Assembly (NCBI RefSeq): GCF_016458275.1
Contig: NZ_JAEMHM010000010.1
Span: 213,041 to 277,040 of the forward strand
Direction: 5' to 3'
Length of the DNA stretch: 64,000 nt
Source of the DNA: Geomesophilobacter sediminis
GTDB lineage: Bacteria; Desulfobacterota; Desulfuromonadia; Geobacterales; Geobacteraceae
In this document: in pieces, positions 19,270 through 28,365 of the stretch
How positions within the stretch are numbered: the first letter of the stretch is position 1
How the letters are laid out: each line of letters starts with the position of its first letter
Made by a program: the position numbers and the translations under genes
Notes under the pieces: generated by a model
What the model was told of the DNA's origin: nothing
Seen by the model: only the letters and a program-made list of their open reading frames with translations
Database searches by the model: none

Positions 19270-19313
19270 TTTTTTTCCGGCCTTAAGGTTCAATTAATTC
19301 TGGTGCGGTATCT
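19270..19313 (+). promoter_or_regulatory. PmrA/QseB-like box promoter before the small secreted proteins
   Basis: T7 tract, then CTTAAG-GTTCA-ATTAAT (19282-19298), 10 nt, then TATCT (19309-19313). The core CCTTAAGGTTC, the spacing and the -10-like element match the porin promoter at 17430-17472, implying one common regulator. The OmpR-type regulator at 20345 is the nearest candidate. Confidence 0.55.
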
Positions 19314-19417
19314 CTGGCTCACGTTAAAGAGCGGCGATGGAACGAACCGGGTATCCGGCGCTCCACGATTCCATTCGGGTCGCAACGACCCACCACCAAG
19401 GAAAAGAGGGACCCACC

Positions 19418-19684
19418 ATGAAAAAGACCATCCTGACACTGGTTGTTTCGGCAGCGCTTGTCGCCTCCGCAGTCACCGCGTTTGCCGCGGACCAAGGTAA
19501 GGACGCCTGCCTGCTCAACTCGGAAAACTGCTCCTCCCGGAGCCTGAGCATCACCGAGATCATCGCCCGCCTGAAGACGGAGATCGGCAAGGGGAGCTCG
19601 GTCTATACGGCCGACGAGCTCAGGGTCCTGAACGGCAAACTGTCCGAGTACCAGAACTTCCTGGAAAAGATGCAGGAAAGCTAG
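19418..19684 (+). CDS. Small secreted protein, C-x6-C family, copy 1
   Basis: 88 aa. Signal peptide with cleavage after TAFA (about residue 23). The mature part of about 65 aa is GKDACLLNSENC followed by a predicted amphipathic helix and EIGKGSSVYTADELRVLNGKL. Two Cys six residues apart could form a disulfide or bind a metal. The ATG is chosen at 19418 because the signal peptide starts there. It is about 60% identical to the next gene, 53 nt downstream. I do not recognise a named family. Expression under the box at 19270 links it to the porin. Confidence 0.75.
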   Translation: MKKTILTLVVSAALVASAVTAFAADQGKDACLLNSENCSSRSLSITEIIARLKTEIGKGSSVYTADELRVLNGKLSEYQNFLEKMQES

Positions 19685-19737
19685 AAGATCGCGCAGCCGC
19701 GCCCCCGGCGCAGTCAACACATGAAAAGGAGCACCCC

Positions 19738-20007
19738 ATGAAGAAGAAAGCCGTCGTCATCGCCGTATTTGCCCTTGCCCTCGCCGCCCCGCTGGCCGCC
19801 TTTGCCGCCGAAGACAGCGGCAAGGACCTCTGCCTGCTCAACTCGGACAACTGCCCCAACCGTCAGATGGACATCCTCCAGATCATCGCCAAGCTGAAGT
19901 CGGAGATCGGGAAAGGGACCCGGATCTACACTCCGGACGAGCTCAACATCCTGAACGGCAAGCTGGCAAGCTACGAGTACGACCTCGACCAGCTGCAGAA
20001 GAACTAG
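19738..20007 (+). CDS. Small secreted protein, C-x6-C family, copy 2
   Basis: 89 aa tandem paralogue of the preceding gene. Signal peptide ends AAFA; the mature part reads GKDLCLLNSDNCPNR then EIGKGTRIYTPDELNILNGKL. Conserved between copies are GKD-x-CLLNS-x-NC, the I-I-A-(R/K)-LK-x-EIGKG helix and DEL-x-x-LNGKL. The ATG follows AAAGGAGC. It probably lies in the same transcript as copy 1. No annotated function is known to me; the periplasm is the likely location. Confidence 0.75.
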   Translation: MKKKAVVIAVFALALAAPLAAFAAEDSGKDLCLLNSDNCPNRQMDILQIIAKLKSEIGKGTRIYTPDELNILNGKLASYEYDLDQLQKN

Positions 20008-20344
20008 GGCAGCGGGAACCGGCACCGGCGCCCTGGCATCGGCCATCGGCGGTGCAACGGCAGAACCTTCCTCTTAAACAAAAACGTATTTCCCGAAGCC
20101 TCCCTGCCGGTCCGAGCCGACGGGGGGGCTTCTCAGTGAGGGCTCGCGGCACAACGCTCCGGCAAAGACCGGTGCGGCCGACCGCGCCCCTCGATCCCCT
20201 TGCCAACCAAAGGCAAAGGTGGAATCATGTCGGTCTTCTACCGTTTCCGGGCCGAAGCTGCAGCAGGCCCGGCCATCCCTTCCCCCGCCAACGGGGGTGC
20301 CGCCAGAGCGTCACAACGGGCCGCTACGGCAGCGGAGGAAATAA
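20008..20344. other. Intergenic region before the two-component system
   Basis: 337 nt. A GAAGCC...GGCTTC hairpin (about 20095-20134) lacks a T-tract. Short open frames here have unnatural composition and I do not call them genes. No copy of the CTTAAG box is present, so the regulator does not appear to use the same operator for itself. Confidence 0.4.
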
Positions 20345-21007
20345 GTGCGGTTACTACTTGTCGAAGACGACCGGATGTTCGGGGAAGCGTTGCAGCAGAA
20401 CCTGCGTCTGGACGGATTCACCGTGGACTGGGTACAGACGGCGGAAGACGCCGAAGTCGCCCTGTCCACCGCAGAATACGCCGTCATGCTCCTCGACCTG
20501 GGGCTTCCCGCCAAAAGCGGATTCGATCTTCTGAGCGAGATCCGGGCCCAGAACAACCCCCAGCCGATCATCGTCATCACGGCCCGGGACGCGCGCCGGG
20601 ACCGGATCCGCGGGCTCGACTACGGGGCGGACGACTACCAGGTGAAGCCCTTTGACTCCGACGAGCTCGCGGCGCGCATCCGGGCGGTCGCCCGCCGCAG
20701 CGTGGGGAGGTTCTCCTCCCTGCTCGCCCACGGGCCGGTCACCATGCGGCACGACACCCACGAGGTGACCTGCCACGGCAAGCCGGTCACCCTCACCGCC
20801 AAAGAGTTCGCCATCCTGGCGGCACTCATGGAAAAACCGGGGGCGATCCTTTCCCAGGCATCCCTGGAAGACCGGCTCTACGGCTGGGGGGACGAGGTGG
20901 CCTCCAACGCGGTCGAGGTGCACATCCACAACCTGAGGAAGAAACTGGGGAAGGAATTCATCCGCACCGTGCGGGGGATCGGATACAAGATCGGAGACAA
21001 CCTATGA
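20345..21007 (+). CDS. OmpR-family response regulator (QseB/PmrA-like)
   Basis: 220 aa from a GTG start six bases after GGAGGAAA. Receiver domain 1-118 with phosphoacceptor Asp51 in MLLDLGLP and the acidic pair at residues 8-9. The winged-helix DNA-binding domain (about 125-218) has LTAKEFAILAALMEKPG and a C-terminal RTVRGIGYKI hairpin. Its stop overlaps the kinase start by 4 nt. It probably controls the adjacent RND pump and, judging by the shared CTTAAG-N5-repeat boxes, the porin and small secreted proteins upstream. Confidence 0.92.
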   Translation: MRLLLVEDDRMFGEALQQNLRLDGFTVDWVQTAEDAEVALSTAEYAVMLLDLGLPAKSGFDLLSEIRAQNNPQPIIVITARDARRDRIRGLDYGADDYQVKPFDSDELAARIRAVARRSVGRFSSLLAHGPVTMRHDTHEVTCHGKPVTLTAKEFAILAALMEKPGAILSQASLEDRLYGWGDEVASNAVEVHIHNLRKKLGKEFIRTVRGIGYKIGDNL

Positions 21008-22356
21008 AATCGATTCGAGGCCTGCTTTTCACGGCGCTTCTGACCGGGCTCATCGCCGCGGTCGCTCTTACCGGCATGAGCGTCTACCTCCGGGTCCTCC
21101 ACGAGCTGGACGTGGTGTTCGACTACCAGCTGAAAGAGGTCGCCTACGCGGCCACCATGGCCCACCCGGACCAGCTCTTGCTCCCGCTTCCCTCCGACTC
21201 GGCCAGCTACGAGCGGGAGGCGCGCCTGGCGGTGCAGATCTGGAAGGGGGACCAGCTGGTCTACGCCTCGAATCCGAAACGCCCGATCCCCAAGCAGAGA
21301 CAGGGGTTGACGACCCTGTACCTCGACGACCGGCAGCCGGTGATGGGGTGGCGGGTCTACACCCTTTATTCCAAAGACAAGATGATCCAGGTTTCCCAGC
21401 CGCTGGAGGCCCGCCGCGAGGTGGGGATCGGCATGGCGTGGCGGTCGGTCCGTCCCCTGATCGTGGCGGCCGGATTCCTGGTGGTCCTGGTGCTGGTCTC
21501 GGTCAGCTACGGCCTGCGGGGCCTCAAACGGGTCGCCTCCGACATCTCCTCCCGCTCCGCCACCTCGCTCGACCCGATCGAGGAGGCCGGACTCCCCCGC
21601 GAGGTCGTCCCCCTGGTGCACCGGATCAACGACCTCCTGAACCACCTGGGGCACGCCTTCGACGCCCAACACCGTTTCATCGCCGATGCCGCCCACGAGC
21701 TGCGCACCCCGCTCGCGGTAATCCAGCTGCAGGCGCAGTTTCTGGAGCGGAACACCGACGAGAAGGAGCGCGCCGAGGCCCACCGGCAGCTCAAAGGCGG
21801 GGTCCGCAGGGCCTCGCACATGGTCGGGCAGCTCCTCGCCCTGGCCCGTCTGGAGCCCGAGATGGGGGGGAGCGCCGATGAGCACCTCTCCCTGGACGAC
21901 GAGGCGGGGGAAGTGGTCTTCGACCTGAAACCGCTTGCCGAGGCGAACGGGGTGAATCTCGCGCTCGACACCGACACCGCCTGGATGATCGGCGATCCGG
22001 AGGCGCTGCGGGCCCTCATCTACAACCTGGTCGACAACGCCATCCGCTACACCCCCGCCGGAGGCACGGTTGCCGTCACCGTGCGCCCCTCCGGAGTGAA
22101 CGCCCTGCTCCAGGTAACCGATACCGGCCCCGGCATCCCCCCCGCAGAACGGGAGCGGGTCTTCGAACGCTTCTACCGCCTCCCCGGCACCTCCGCCGGC
22201 GGCAGCGGCCTGGGGCTGGCCATCGTCAAGTCCGCCCTGGACAAATTGAACGGAACCATCGCTCTCTCCGCCGGCGAACACGGAAACGGGCTCAAGGTGA
22301 CGGTTTCCCTCCCCCGCGCCGGGGAGGAACCCACCGAAGCGCCGGAATCCGGCTGA
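21004..22356 (+). CDS. Sensor histidine kinase (QseC/PmrB-like)
   Basis: 450 aa. TM1 at about 8-28, a periplasmic sensor of about 125 aa, TM2 at about 155-175, a HAMP-like linker, and a HisKA helix with IADAAHELRTPLAVIQ (phosphorylated His). The HATPase has NAIRYTPAGG, DTGPGIPP and GSGLGLAIVK. It is translationally coupled to the regulator at 20345 through a 4-nt overlap. The stimulus is unknown; proximity to an efflux pump and porin suggests envelope or toxic-compound sensing. Confidence 0.92.
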   Translation: MKSIRGLLFTALLTGLIAAVALTGMSVYLRVLHELDVVFDYQLKEVAYAATMAHPDQLLLPLPSDSASYEREARLAVQIWKGDQLVYASNPKRPIPKQRQGLTTLYLDDRQPVMGWRVYTLYSKDKMIQVSQPLEARREVGIGMAWRSVRPLIVAAGFLVVLVLVSVSYGLRGLKRVASDISSRSATSLDPIEEAGLPREVVPLVHRINDLLNHLGHAFDAQHRFIADAAHELRTPLAVIQLQAQFLERNTDEKERAEAHRQLKGGVRRASHMVGQLLALARLEPEMGGSADEHLSLDDEAGEVVFDLKPLAEANGVNLALDTDTAWMIGDPEALRALIYNLVDNAIRYTPAGGTVAVTVRPSGVNALLQVTDTGPGIPPAERERVFERFYRLPGTSAGGSGLGLAIVKSALDKLNGTIALSAGEHGNGLKVTVSLPRAGEEPTEAPESG

Positions 22357-22441
22357 TCCCACGCACCGGCCGATGCCTCCCGCATCGGCCGGCACTCTCC
22401 AACCAGACAACCCACACAGAACCAAGTCGGAGTGACAAAGC

Positions 22442-23737
22442 ATGTTTTTGGACCGGAAAAAACTCCTCGGGCCGAAGTGCGTCCTGACCACCGGTGCCGC
22501 GGCACTGATCGCCGGAGCGCTCCTGTTCGCCCTGAAGTCGGGGAAACCGGCCGCCCAGCGGCCAGGCGCCGACAACCAGGCGGTATCGGTAGCCGTCGCC
22601 AAGGTCGACGTGGAAGACCTCAACGACGAAGTGAACCTGACCGCGGACCTCAAGCCCAACCAGGAAGTGGAAGTGATGGCCAAGGTGGCGGGCTACGTGA
22701 AGGCGATCTACGTCGACATCGGCAGCCAGGTCCACAAGGGGCAGCTTCTGGCCGAGCTGGAAGTCCCCGAGCTCGCCGACGACCTGACCCGCGCCAAGGC
22801 GGCGCTCAAGCGGACCGAAGCCGAGGCCGAGCGCGCCAAAAGCGAGCTGAACCGGGCCCAGTCCGCCTACAACATCGCGCGGCTCTCCTATTCGCGCCTC
22901 TCCAATGTGGCGTCCCAGCGGCCGGGGCTCGTGGCACAGCAGGAACTGGACGACGTGAAGAGCAGGGAACTTGCCGCCGAGGCCCAGGTCGCCTCGGCGC
23001 AGTCGAGCCTCGCGGCGGCCCACGAGCAGATCCAGGAAAACCAGGCGGCGCTCGCCAAGATCCGGACCATCATCGACTATTCCCGGGTGACCGCCCCGTT
23101 CGACGGCGTGGTCACCAAGCGCTACGCCGATACCGGTTCCATGATCCAGGCCGGCACCGCCTCGCAGACCCAGGCGATGCCGGTGGTCCGGCTCTCCCAG
23201 CTCAACCTGCTCCGGATCACGGTGCCGGTCCCGGAACCGGACGTCCCGGTGGTCCGCGTCGGCGGGGACGTCCAGGTGAACGTCCCGACCGTGAAGCGGC
23301 TCTTCCCTGGCAAGGTGGCCCGATTTGCCGACAAGGTAAACGAAAGCACCCGCACCATGAACACCGAGATCGACGTCCCCAACGACGGCCACCTCCTGGT
23401 CCCCGGCATGTTCGCCGAGGTGAAGCTGAGCCTGGGGCGGCGCCGCGGGGTGCTTACCGTGCCGGTGGCGGCGGTGGATGTGGCCAAGGAGAAGGATGCG
23501 GCCGGCGGCGCCGGGAACGGGTCCGCCGCCGAGCGGGTCGGCACCGTGCTGGTGGTCTCCCCCGACAACCACCTCCGGCTGCAGCAGGTGCGGATCGGTC
23601 TGGAGACCGCCACCCGGGTGGAGATCCTCTCGGGGCTCAACCAGGGTGAGTTGGTGGTGGTCGGAGGGCGCTCGTCGCTGCAACCGGGCCAGGCGGTGCT
23701 CCCCAAGCTGACCGCTCTCGGCGCCGGCAAGGCCTGA
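22442..23737 (+). CDS. RND efflux periplasmic adaptor (membrane fusion protein)
   Basis: 431 aa. N-terminal hydrophobic anchor (about 17-33). Biotinyl-lipoyl-like half motifs: VEVMAKVAGYVKAIYVDIGSQVHKG-type at about 75-100, and YSRVTAPFDGVV at about 210. A long alpha-hairpin (about 115-205) is rich in Ala/Gln/Glu, and a beta-barrel follows. It bridges the inner-membrane pump (23754-26942) and the TolC protein (26935-28227) of the same operon. An Ala/Gly loop near residues 352-362 (AGGAGNG) is an insertion. Confidence 0.92.
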   Translation: MFLDRKKLLGPKCVLTTGAAALIAGALLFALKSGKPAAQRPGADNQAVSVAVAKVDVEDLNDEVNLTADLKPNQEVEVMAKVAGYVKAIYVDIGSQVHKGQLLAELEVPELADDLTRAKAALKRTEAEAERAKSELNRAQSAYNIARLSYSRLSNVASQRPGLVAQQELDDVKSRELAAEAQVASAQSSLAAAHEQIQENQAALAKIRTIIDYSRVTAPFDGVVTKRYADTGSMIQAGTASQTQAMPVVRLSQLNLLRITVPVPEPDVPVVRVGGDVQVNVPTVKRLFPGKVARFADKVNESTRTMNTEIDVPNDGHLLVPGMFAEVKLSLGRRRGVLTVPVAAVDVAKEKDAAGGAGNGSAAERVGTVLVVSPDNHLRLQQVRIGLETATRVEILSGLNQGELVVVGGRSSLQPGQAVLPKLTALGAGKA

Positions 23738-23753
23738 GGGAGGATTACCGACC

Positions 23754-26700
23754 ATGTCCCGCTTCGCGATCCGTAATCCCTATTTCATCGTCGTCGTCTG
23801 TCTCATCGTGCTCGTGGTGGGGGCGAACAGCCTCAACCGGATGCCGGTGGACATGTTCCCCTCCATGAACATCCCGGTGGTCGTGGTGGCCACCTTCTAC
23901 TCCGGCATGGCGCCGGAGCAGATCGAAACCGACATCACCAGCAGCTTCGAGCGCTTCTTCACCCTGGCGAGCGGGGTGGAGCACATCGAGTCCCGCTCGC
24001 TGGCCGGCGTCAGCGTCATCAAGGTCTACTTCCAGCCCGGATCGAACCCGGACTCGGCGGTCACCTCGATCTCGAACCTCGCCATGGCGCAGCTGCGCCG
24101 CCTCCCGCCGGGGACCCTCCCCCCGGTCGTGCTGAAGTTCGACGCCTCCAGCCTCCCGGTCTGCCTGGTCACCCTCAAGGGGGAGGGGCTCAACGAGACC
24201 GCGCTGCGCGACCTGGCCCAGTTCCAGGTGCGTAACCAGATCGCCGGGGTCCCCGGTGCGAGCGTCCCGCCGCCGTTTGGCGGCAAGTACCGGCAGATCA
24301 TGGTCTACACCGACCCGCACCAGCTCGAGGCCCACCAGCTAAGCCCGATGGACGTGGTCCGCTCCATCAACGAGTCCAACCTGATCCTCCCCTCGGGTGA
24401 CGCCCAGATCGGCCCGCTCGATTACAACATCTACGCGAACAGCCAGCTCGACACCATGGACCAGATCCAGAACCTCCCGATCAAGATGGTCGGGCAGGCG
24501 CCGGTGCGGGTCGGCGACGTCGCCCGGGTGGAGGACGGCCACCAGATCCAGACCAACGTGGTCCGGGTGGACGGGCAGCGCTCGGTCTACCTCCCGGTCA
24601 TGAAGCAGGGGGGGGACACCAACACCATCGCCGTGGTCGACGGGATCAAGTCGGCGCTCACCCGCCTCTTCGACGTCCCCAGAAACCTGGTCAGCAAGGT
24701 AGTCTTCGACCAGTCGGAGTTCGTGAAGACCGCCATCGAAACCCTGATCCACGAGGGGACCCTCGGCCTCATCCTCACCTCGGTGATGATCCTGGTCTTT
24801 CTGGGGAGCATGCGCGCCACCGTGGCGGTCTTCTTCTCCATTCCGCTGTCCGCCCTGGCCACCTTCATCGCCCTGCAGATGGGGGGAGGCTCCATCAACT
24901 CCATGGTGCTCGGCGGGCTCGCGCTGGTCTTTTCCCGGCTGATCGACAACTCGGTCGTCGTGCTGGAGAACATCTACCGGCACCTGGAGGAGGGTGAGAG
25001 CCCGGAAGAGGCCGCGGAAAACGGCGGCCGGGAGGTGGCCCTGCCGGTCCTCGCCGCGACGCTCACCACCGCGGTGGTCTTCTTCCCGGTCACCTTCCTC
25101 TACGGGGTGAGCAAGTTCCTCTTCTCGGCCCTGGCGCTCGCCGTCGTCCTCGCCCTGGTCGCCTCCTACGTGGTGGCGCTCACCGTGGTGCCGCTTTTCT
25201 GCGCCCGCTTCATCAAGGCCCCCTCCCACCACGGCACCCCCTCTACCGAGATCCCGGTCATGGTGGAGGTGAAGGAACAGCACGAAACCTGGGGCGAGCG
25301 GTTCAACATCTGGTTCAACGACCGGTTCGAGAGCTTCCTCAAGGGGTACGACCGGATGGTGGGGGTCGCCCTGCGCCGTCCCTGGGCCGTGCTGGGGGGC
25401 TTCGCCGCGCTGTTCGCCCTCTCCCTGGCGCTCTTCCCGCTGATGGGGCTCTCCTTTTTCCCCCGCACCGACGCCGGCCAGTTCGTGATCAACCTCAAGG
25501 CCCCCTCCGGCACCCGGCTCACCCTGACCGAGGAGGAGGTCGCCAAGGTGGAGGCGCTGATCCGCAAGGAGGTCGCCCCCGAAGAGCTGGGGATGATCGT
25601 CTCCAACATCGGGGCCGCCGCCGACTTCTCCGCGATCTACACCCCCAACTCCACGGTCCACACCGCCTTCGTGCAGGTGAGCCTGAAACCGGAACACAAG
25701 ACCAGCAGTTTCGAGTACATGGACCGGATCAAGAAGAAGATCGGGACCGAGCTCCCCGAACTCACGAGCTACTTCCAGTCGGGGAGCCTCACCGACGCGG
25801 TGCTGAACATGGGGATGCCCGCGCCGATCGACGTGCAGGTGGCCGGCTCCAACCAGGCCGACGCCTTCAAGACCGCACAGCAGCTCGCCGCCAAGATCCG
25901 GCAGCTCCCCAACGTAGCCGACGTCTACGTCCCGCAGGACCTCGACTATCCCGCCCTCAGGATGGACGTGGACCGGACCCGGGCGAGCCAGCTCGGTCTG
26001 AACCAGCGGGAGGTGGTGGATAACGTCATCACCGCGCTCACCTCCAACTCCATGATCAGCCCGAGCTTCTGGATGGACCCCAAGACCGGCAACGACTACA
26101 TGCTCACGGTGCAGTACCCGGAAAACGAGATCAAGTCGATCGCCGACCTCTCGGCCATTCCGCTCAAGGCCCCCGGGAGCGCCGAGTCGACCCGGCTCGA
26201 CATGATCAGCTCCCTCACCCGGACCACCTCCCCCACCGAGGTGGACCACTACCAGCTGCGCCGCACCATCGACATCTACGTCCGGACCCAGCACGAGGAC
26301 CTGGGCCGGGTCGCCGGCGCCATCGACGGGATCATCGCCCAGACCAGGATCCCCCACGGGCTGAACGTGGCTTTGCGCGGCAGCGTGCAGGGGATGCGGG
26401 CCTCGTTCCAGAGCTTTGCCGGGGGCCTCGCGCTGGCGCTGCTTTTGGTCTACCTCATCCTGGTGGCGCAGTTCCGCTCGTTCGTCGACCCGTTCATCAT
26501 CCTGATCGCGGTCCCACCCGCCGTTACCGGGGTCATCGCCACCCTGCTTTTGAGCGGGACCACCCTGAACGTCATGTCGCTCATGGGGGTGGTCATGCTG
26601 GTGGGGATCGCCGTCTCCAACTCGATCCTGATCGTCGAGTTCATCCGGCACCTGCGCGAGCAGGGGACCGAACTCGGCGAGGCGGTGGTGGTCGCCTGCC

Positions 26701-26942
26701 GGGTCCGGCTCCGGCCGGTCCTGATGACCTCGCTGGCGACCATCATCGGGCTTTTGCCGATGGCCCTGAAACTGGGGGCGGGGAGCGAGGCCTACGCGCC
26801 GCTGGCCCGCGCCATCCTCGGGGGGCTGACCGCCTCGGTCGCGCTCACCGTCTTTTTGGTCCCGGTCGCCTACCTGGTCATTCACCGCCCGCGCACCGCA
26901 ACCGTTGCGGCGCCGGAGCCGGAGGTTTCCCAACATGCTTAA
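23754..26942 (+). CDS. RND efflux pump permease
   Basis: 1062 aa with the AcrB-like plan: TM1 at about 10-30, a large periplasmic loop, TM2-6 (about 340-490), TM7, a second loop, and TM8-12 (about 880-1040). The TM4 signature reads SRLIDNSVVVLENIYRHLE, so the usual Asp-Asp proton-relay pair is Asp-Asn, as in one RND subfamily. It drives export by proton antiport. The gene starts 16 nt after the adaptor and overlaps the TolC gene start by 8 nt. Substrate class (drugs, lipids or solvents) is not determinable. Confidence 0.93.
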   Translation: MSRFAIRNPYFIVVVCLIVLVVGANSLNRMPVDMFPSMNIPVVVVATFYSGMAPEQIETDITSSFERFFTLASGVEHIESRSLAGVSVIKVYFQPGSNPDSAVTSISNLAMAQLRRLPPGTLPPVVLKFDASSLPVCLVTLKGEGLNETALRDLAQFQVRNQIAGVPGASVPPPFGGKYRQIMVYTDPHQLEAHQLSPMDVVRSINESNLILPSGDAQIGPLDYNIYANSQLDTMDQIQNLPIKMVGQAPVRVGDVARVEDGHQIQTNVVRVDGQRSVYLPVMKQGGDTNTIAVVDGIKSALTRLFDVPRNLVSKVVFDQSEFVKTAIETLIHEGTLGLILTSVMILVFLGSMRATVAVFFSIPLSALATFIALQMGGGSINSMVLGGLALVFSRLIDNSVVVLENIYRHLEEGESPEEAAENGGREVALPVLAATLTTAVVFFPVTFLYGVSKFLFSALALAVVLALVASYVVALTVVPLFCARFIKAPSHHGTPSTEIPVMVEVKEQHETWGERFNIWFNDRFESFLKGYDRMVGVALRRPWAVLGGFAALFALSLALFPLMGLSFFPRTDAGQFVINLKAPSGTRLTLTEEEVAKVEALIRKEVAPEELGMIVSNIGAAADFSAIYTPNSTVHTAFVQVSLKPEHKTSSFEYMDRIKKKIGTELPELTSYFQSGSLTDAVLNMGMPAPIDVQVAGSNQADAFKTAQQLAAKIRQLPNVADVYVPQDLDYPALRMDVDRTRASQLGLNQREVVDNVITALTSNSMISPSFWMDPKTGNDYMLTVQYPENEIKSIADLSAIPLKAPGSAESTRLDMISSLTRTTSPTEVDHYQLRRTIDIYVRTQHEDLGRVAGAIDGIIAQTRIPHGLNVALRGSVQGMRASFQSFAGGLALALLLVYLILVAQFRSFVDPFIILIAVPPAVTGVIATLLLSGTTLNVMSLMGVVMLVGIAVSNSILIVEFIRHLREQGTELGEAVVVACRVRLRPVLMTSLATIIGLLPMALKLGAGSEAYAPLARAILGGLTASVALTVFLVPVAYLVIHRPRTATVAAPEPEVSQHA

Positions 26943-28227
26943 ACGCTTCATAGTGCTGGCGGCAGCGCTGCTCCCCCTTTTGCATACCACGCCCCTTAGG
27001 GCCGAGCCGAAACTCTCCCTGAACCTCGCCAAAACCAAGGAGATGGCGCTGCAGAACAACCCGGTCCTGAGCGCCGCGCTTTTGAACGTGGCCGCCGCAC
27101 TGCAGGTCCCGACCGAGTACCGGGCCGCCTACCTCCCCACCGTCCAGGGGAACGTGACCGGCGTCCTGGCCGACTCCGGGAGCCGTCTCGCCGCCGGCGG
27201 GCTCAACAACCCGGTCCTCTACGACCGCGTGGCCGCCGGGCTCTCGGTGAACCAGCTGGTTACCGACTTCGGGCGGACCCGTGAGCTCATCGACATGGCG
27301 AAACTGCGCGCCGACGCCCAGAAGGCCTCGGCAGAACAGACCCGGGCCGACGTCCTTCTGGTGGCCGGGCAGGCCTATTTCGACGTGCTCCGGGCCCAGG
27401 CCGTACTCCGGGTGGCCCGAAAGACCGTGGCCGCCCGCCAGTACCTGGTGGACCAGGTCACCGCCCTGGCGGAGAACAAGCTGAAGACCGACCTGGACGT
27501 GAGCTTCGCCAACGTGAACCTGGGAGACGCCAACGTGCTCCTGGTGCAGGCGGAGAACGGGTTCAAGGCGGCCCAGGCCCAGCTCGCCGCGGTCCTCGGA
27601 CTTCCCGGCGACACCGCCTTCACCCTCGCCGAGGAGCCGATGCCCCCCCCCTCGACCGACCAGACCGACGCGCTCATCCGCCGGGCCCTGGAGCACCGTC
27701 CCGAGTTGAAGCGCCTGCGGCTGGAGGTGGCGGCGGACGAAAAGTTCGTAGACGCGGAACATGCCCTCAAGTACCCGACGCTGGGGATCGCCGGCGCCGC
27801 CGGGGTGGTCCCCTTCGGGCAATCGCAGGTCCAGGACCGCTACGGCGCGATCGGATTCAACCTGAACGTCCCCATCTTCAACGGCGGGCTCTTCAAGGCC
27901 CGGGAGGAAAAGGCGCGCCTGGAGGCCCAGGCGTCGCAGCAGCACCTCGACGAGGAGGCGATCAAACTCGCCCGGGACGTCCGGCTCGCTTGGCTGGACG
28001 AAAAGACCGCCTACGATAGGGTCGCCCTGAGCGAAAAGATCCTGAAGCAGGCCCAGATCGCCTTCGATCTTGCCCTGAGCCGGTACAACCTGGGGTTGAG
28101 CTCCATCGTGGAACTCAGCCAGTCCCAACTGAACCTCACCACCGCCCAGATCGCCTTTGCCAGCGCCAAGTACGACTTCCAGATCAAGCGGCTGAACGTG
28201 GCATACCAGACCGGGGAGCTCGGCTGA
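26935..28227 (+). CDS. TolC-family outer-membrane efflux protein
   Basis: 430 aa from the ATG at 26935, inside the end of the permease gene; an in-frame start 30 nt earlier would remove the signal peptide's position. The signal peptide ends PLRAE. Two internal repeats of long helical coiled coils (about 30-200 and 230-420) flank beta strands, as in TolC/OprM. It forms the outer-membrane exit duct of the pump encoded just upstream and is followed by a terminator. Confidence 0.9.
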   Translation: MLKRFIVLAAALLPLLHTTPLRAEPKLSLNLAKTKEMALQNNPVLSAALLNVAAALQVPTEYRAAYLPTVQGNVTGVLADSGSRLAAGGLNNPVLYDRVAAGLSVNQLVTDFGRTRELIDMAKLRADAQKASAEQTRADVLLVAGQAYFDVLRAQAVLRVARKTVAARQYLVDQVTALAENKLKTDLDVSFANVNLGDANVLLVQAENGFKAAQAQLAAVLGLPGDTAFTLAEEPMPPPSTDQTDALIRRALEHRPELKRLRLEVAADEKFVDAEHALKYPTLGIAGAAGVVPFGQSQVQDRYGAIGFNLNVPIFNGGLFKAREEKARLEAQASQQHLDEEAIKLARDVRLAWLDEKTAYDRVALSEKILKQAQIAFDLALSRYNLGLSSIVELSQSQLNLTTAQIAFASAKYDFQIKRLNVAYQTGELG

Positions 28228-28303
28228 GCCACCCGTGGGGCACCCCGGTCGCTCCCGGCCCAAGAGGCGGCGCCGGATCTTGCGGGGGCTGCCCCTCAAA
28301 AAA

Positions 28304-28339
28304 CAAAAAGGGCCACCGCTCCGCGCGATGGCCCTTTTT
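28304..28339. terminator. Bidirectional rho-independent terminator
   Basis: AAAAAGGGCCA and TGGCCCTTTTT form an 11-bp stem around a 13-nt loop, giving T5 tails on both strands. It separates the convergent efflux operon and the Cache-domain gene. Confidence 0.88.
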
Positions 28340-28365
28340 CCTTTTCCCCCTGAACGCCCCGTCTC

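Noticed and set aside
24339..27059. Very long open frame (906 codons) on the minus strand across the RND permease
   Set aside because: It mirrors the codon bias of the GC-rich permease gene; its composition (Gly/Asp/His/Arg-rich) has no recognisable domain and the plus strand encodes a clear RND protein.
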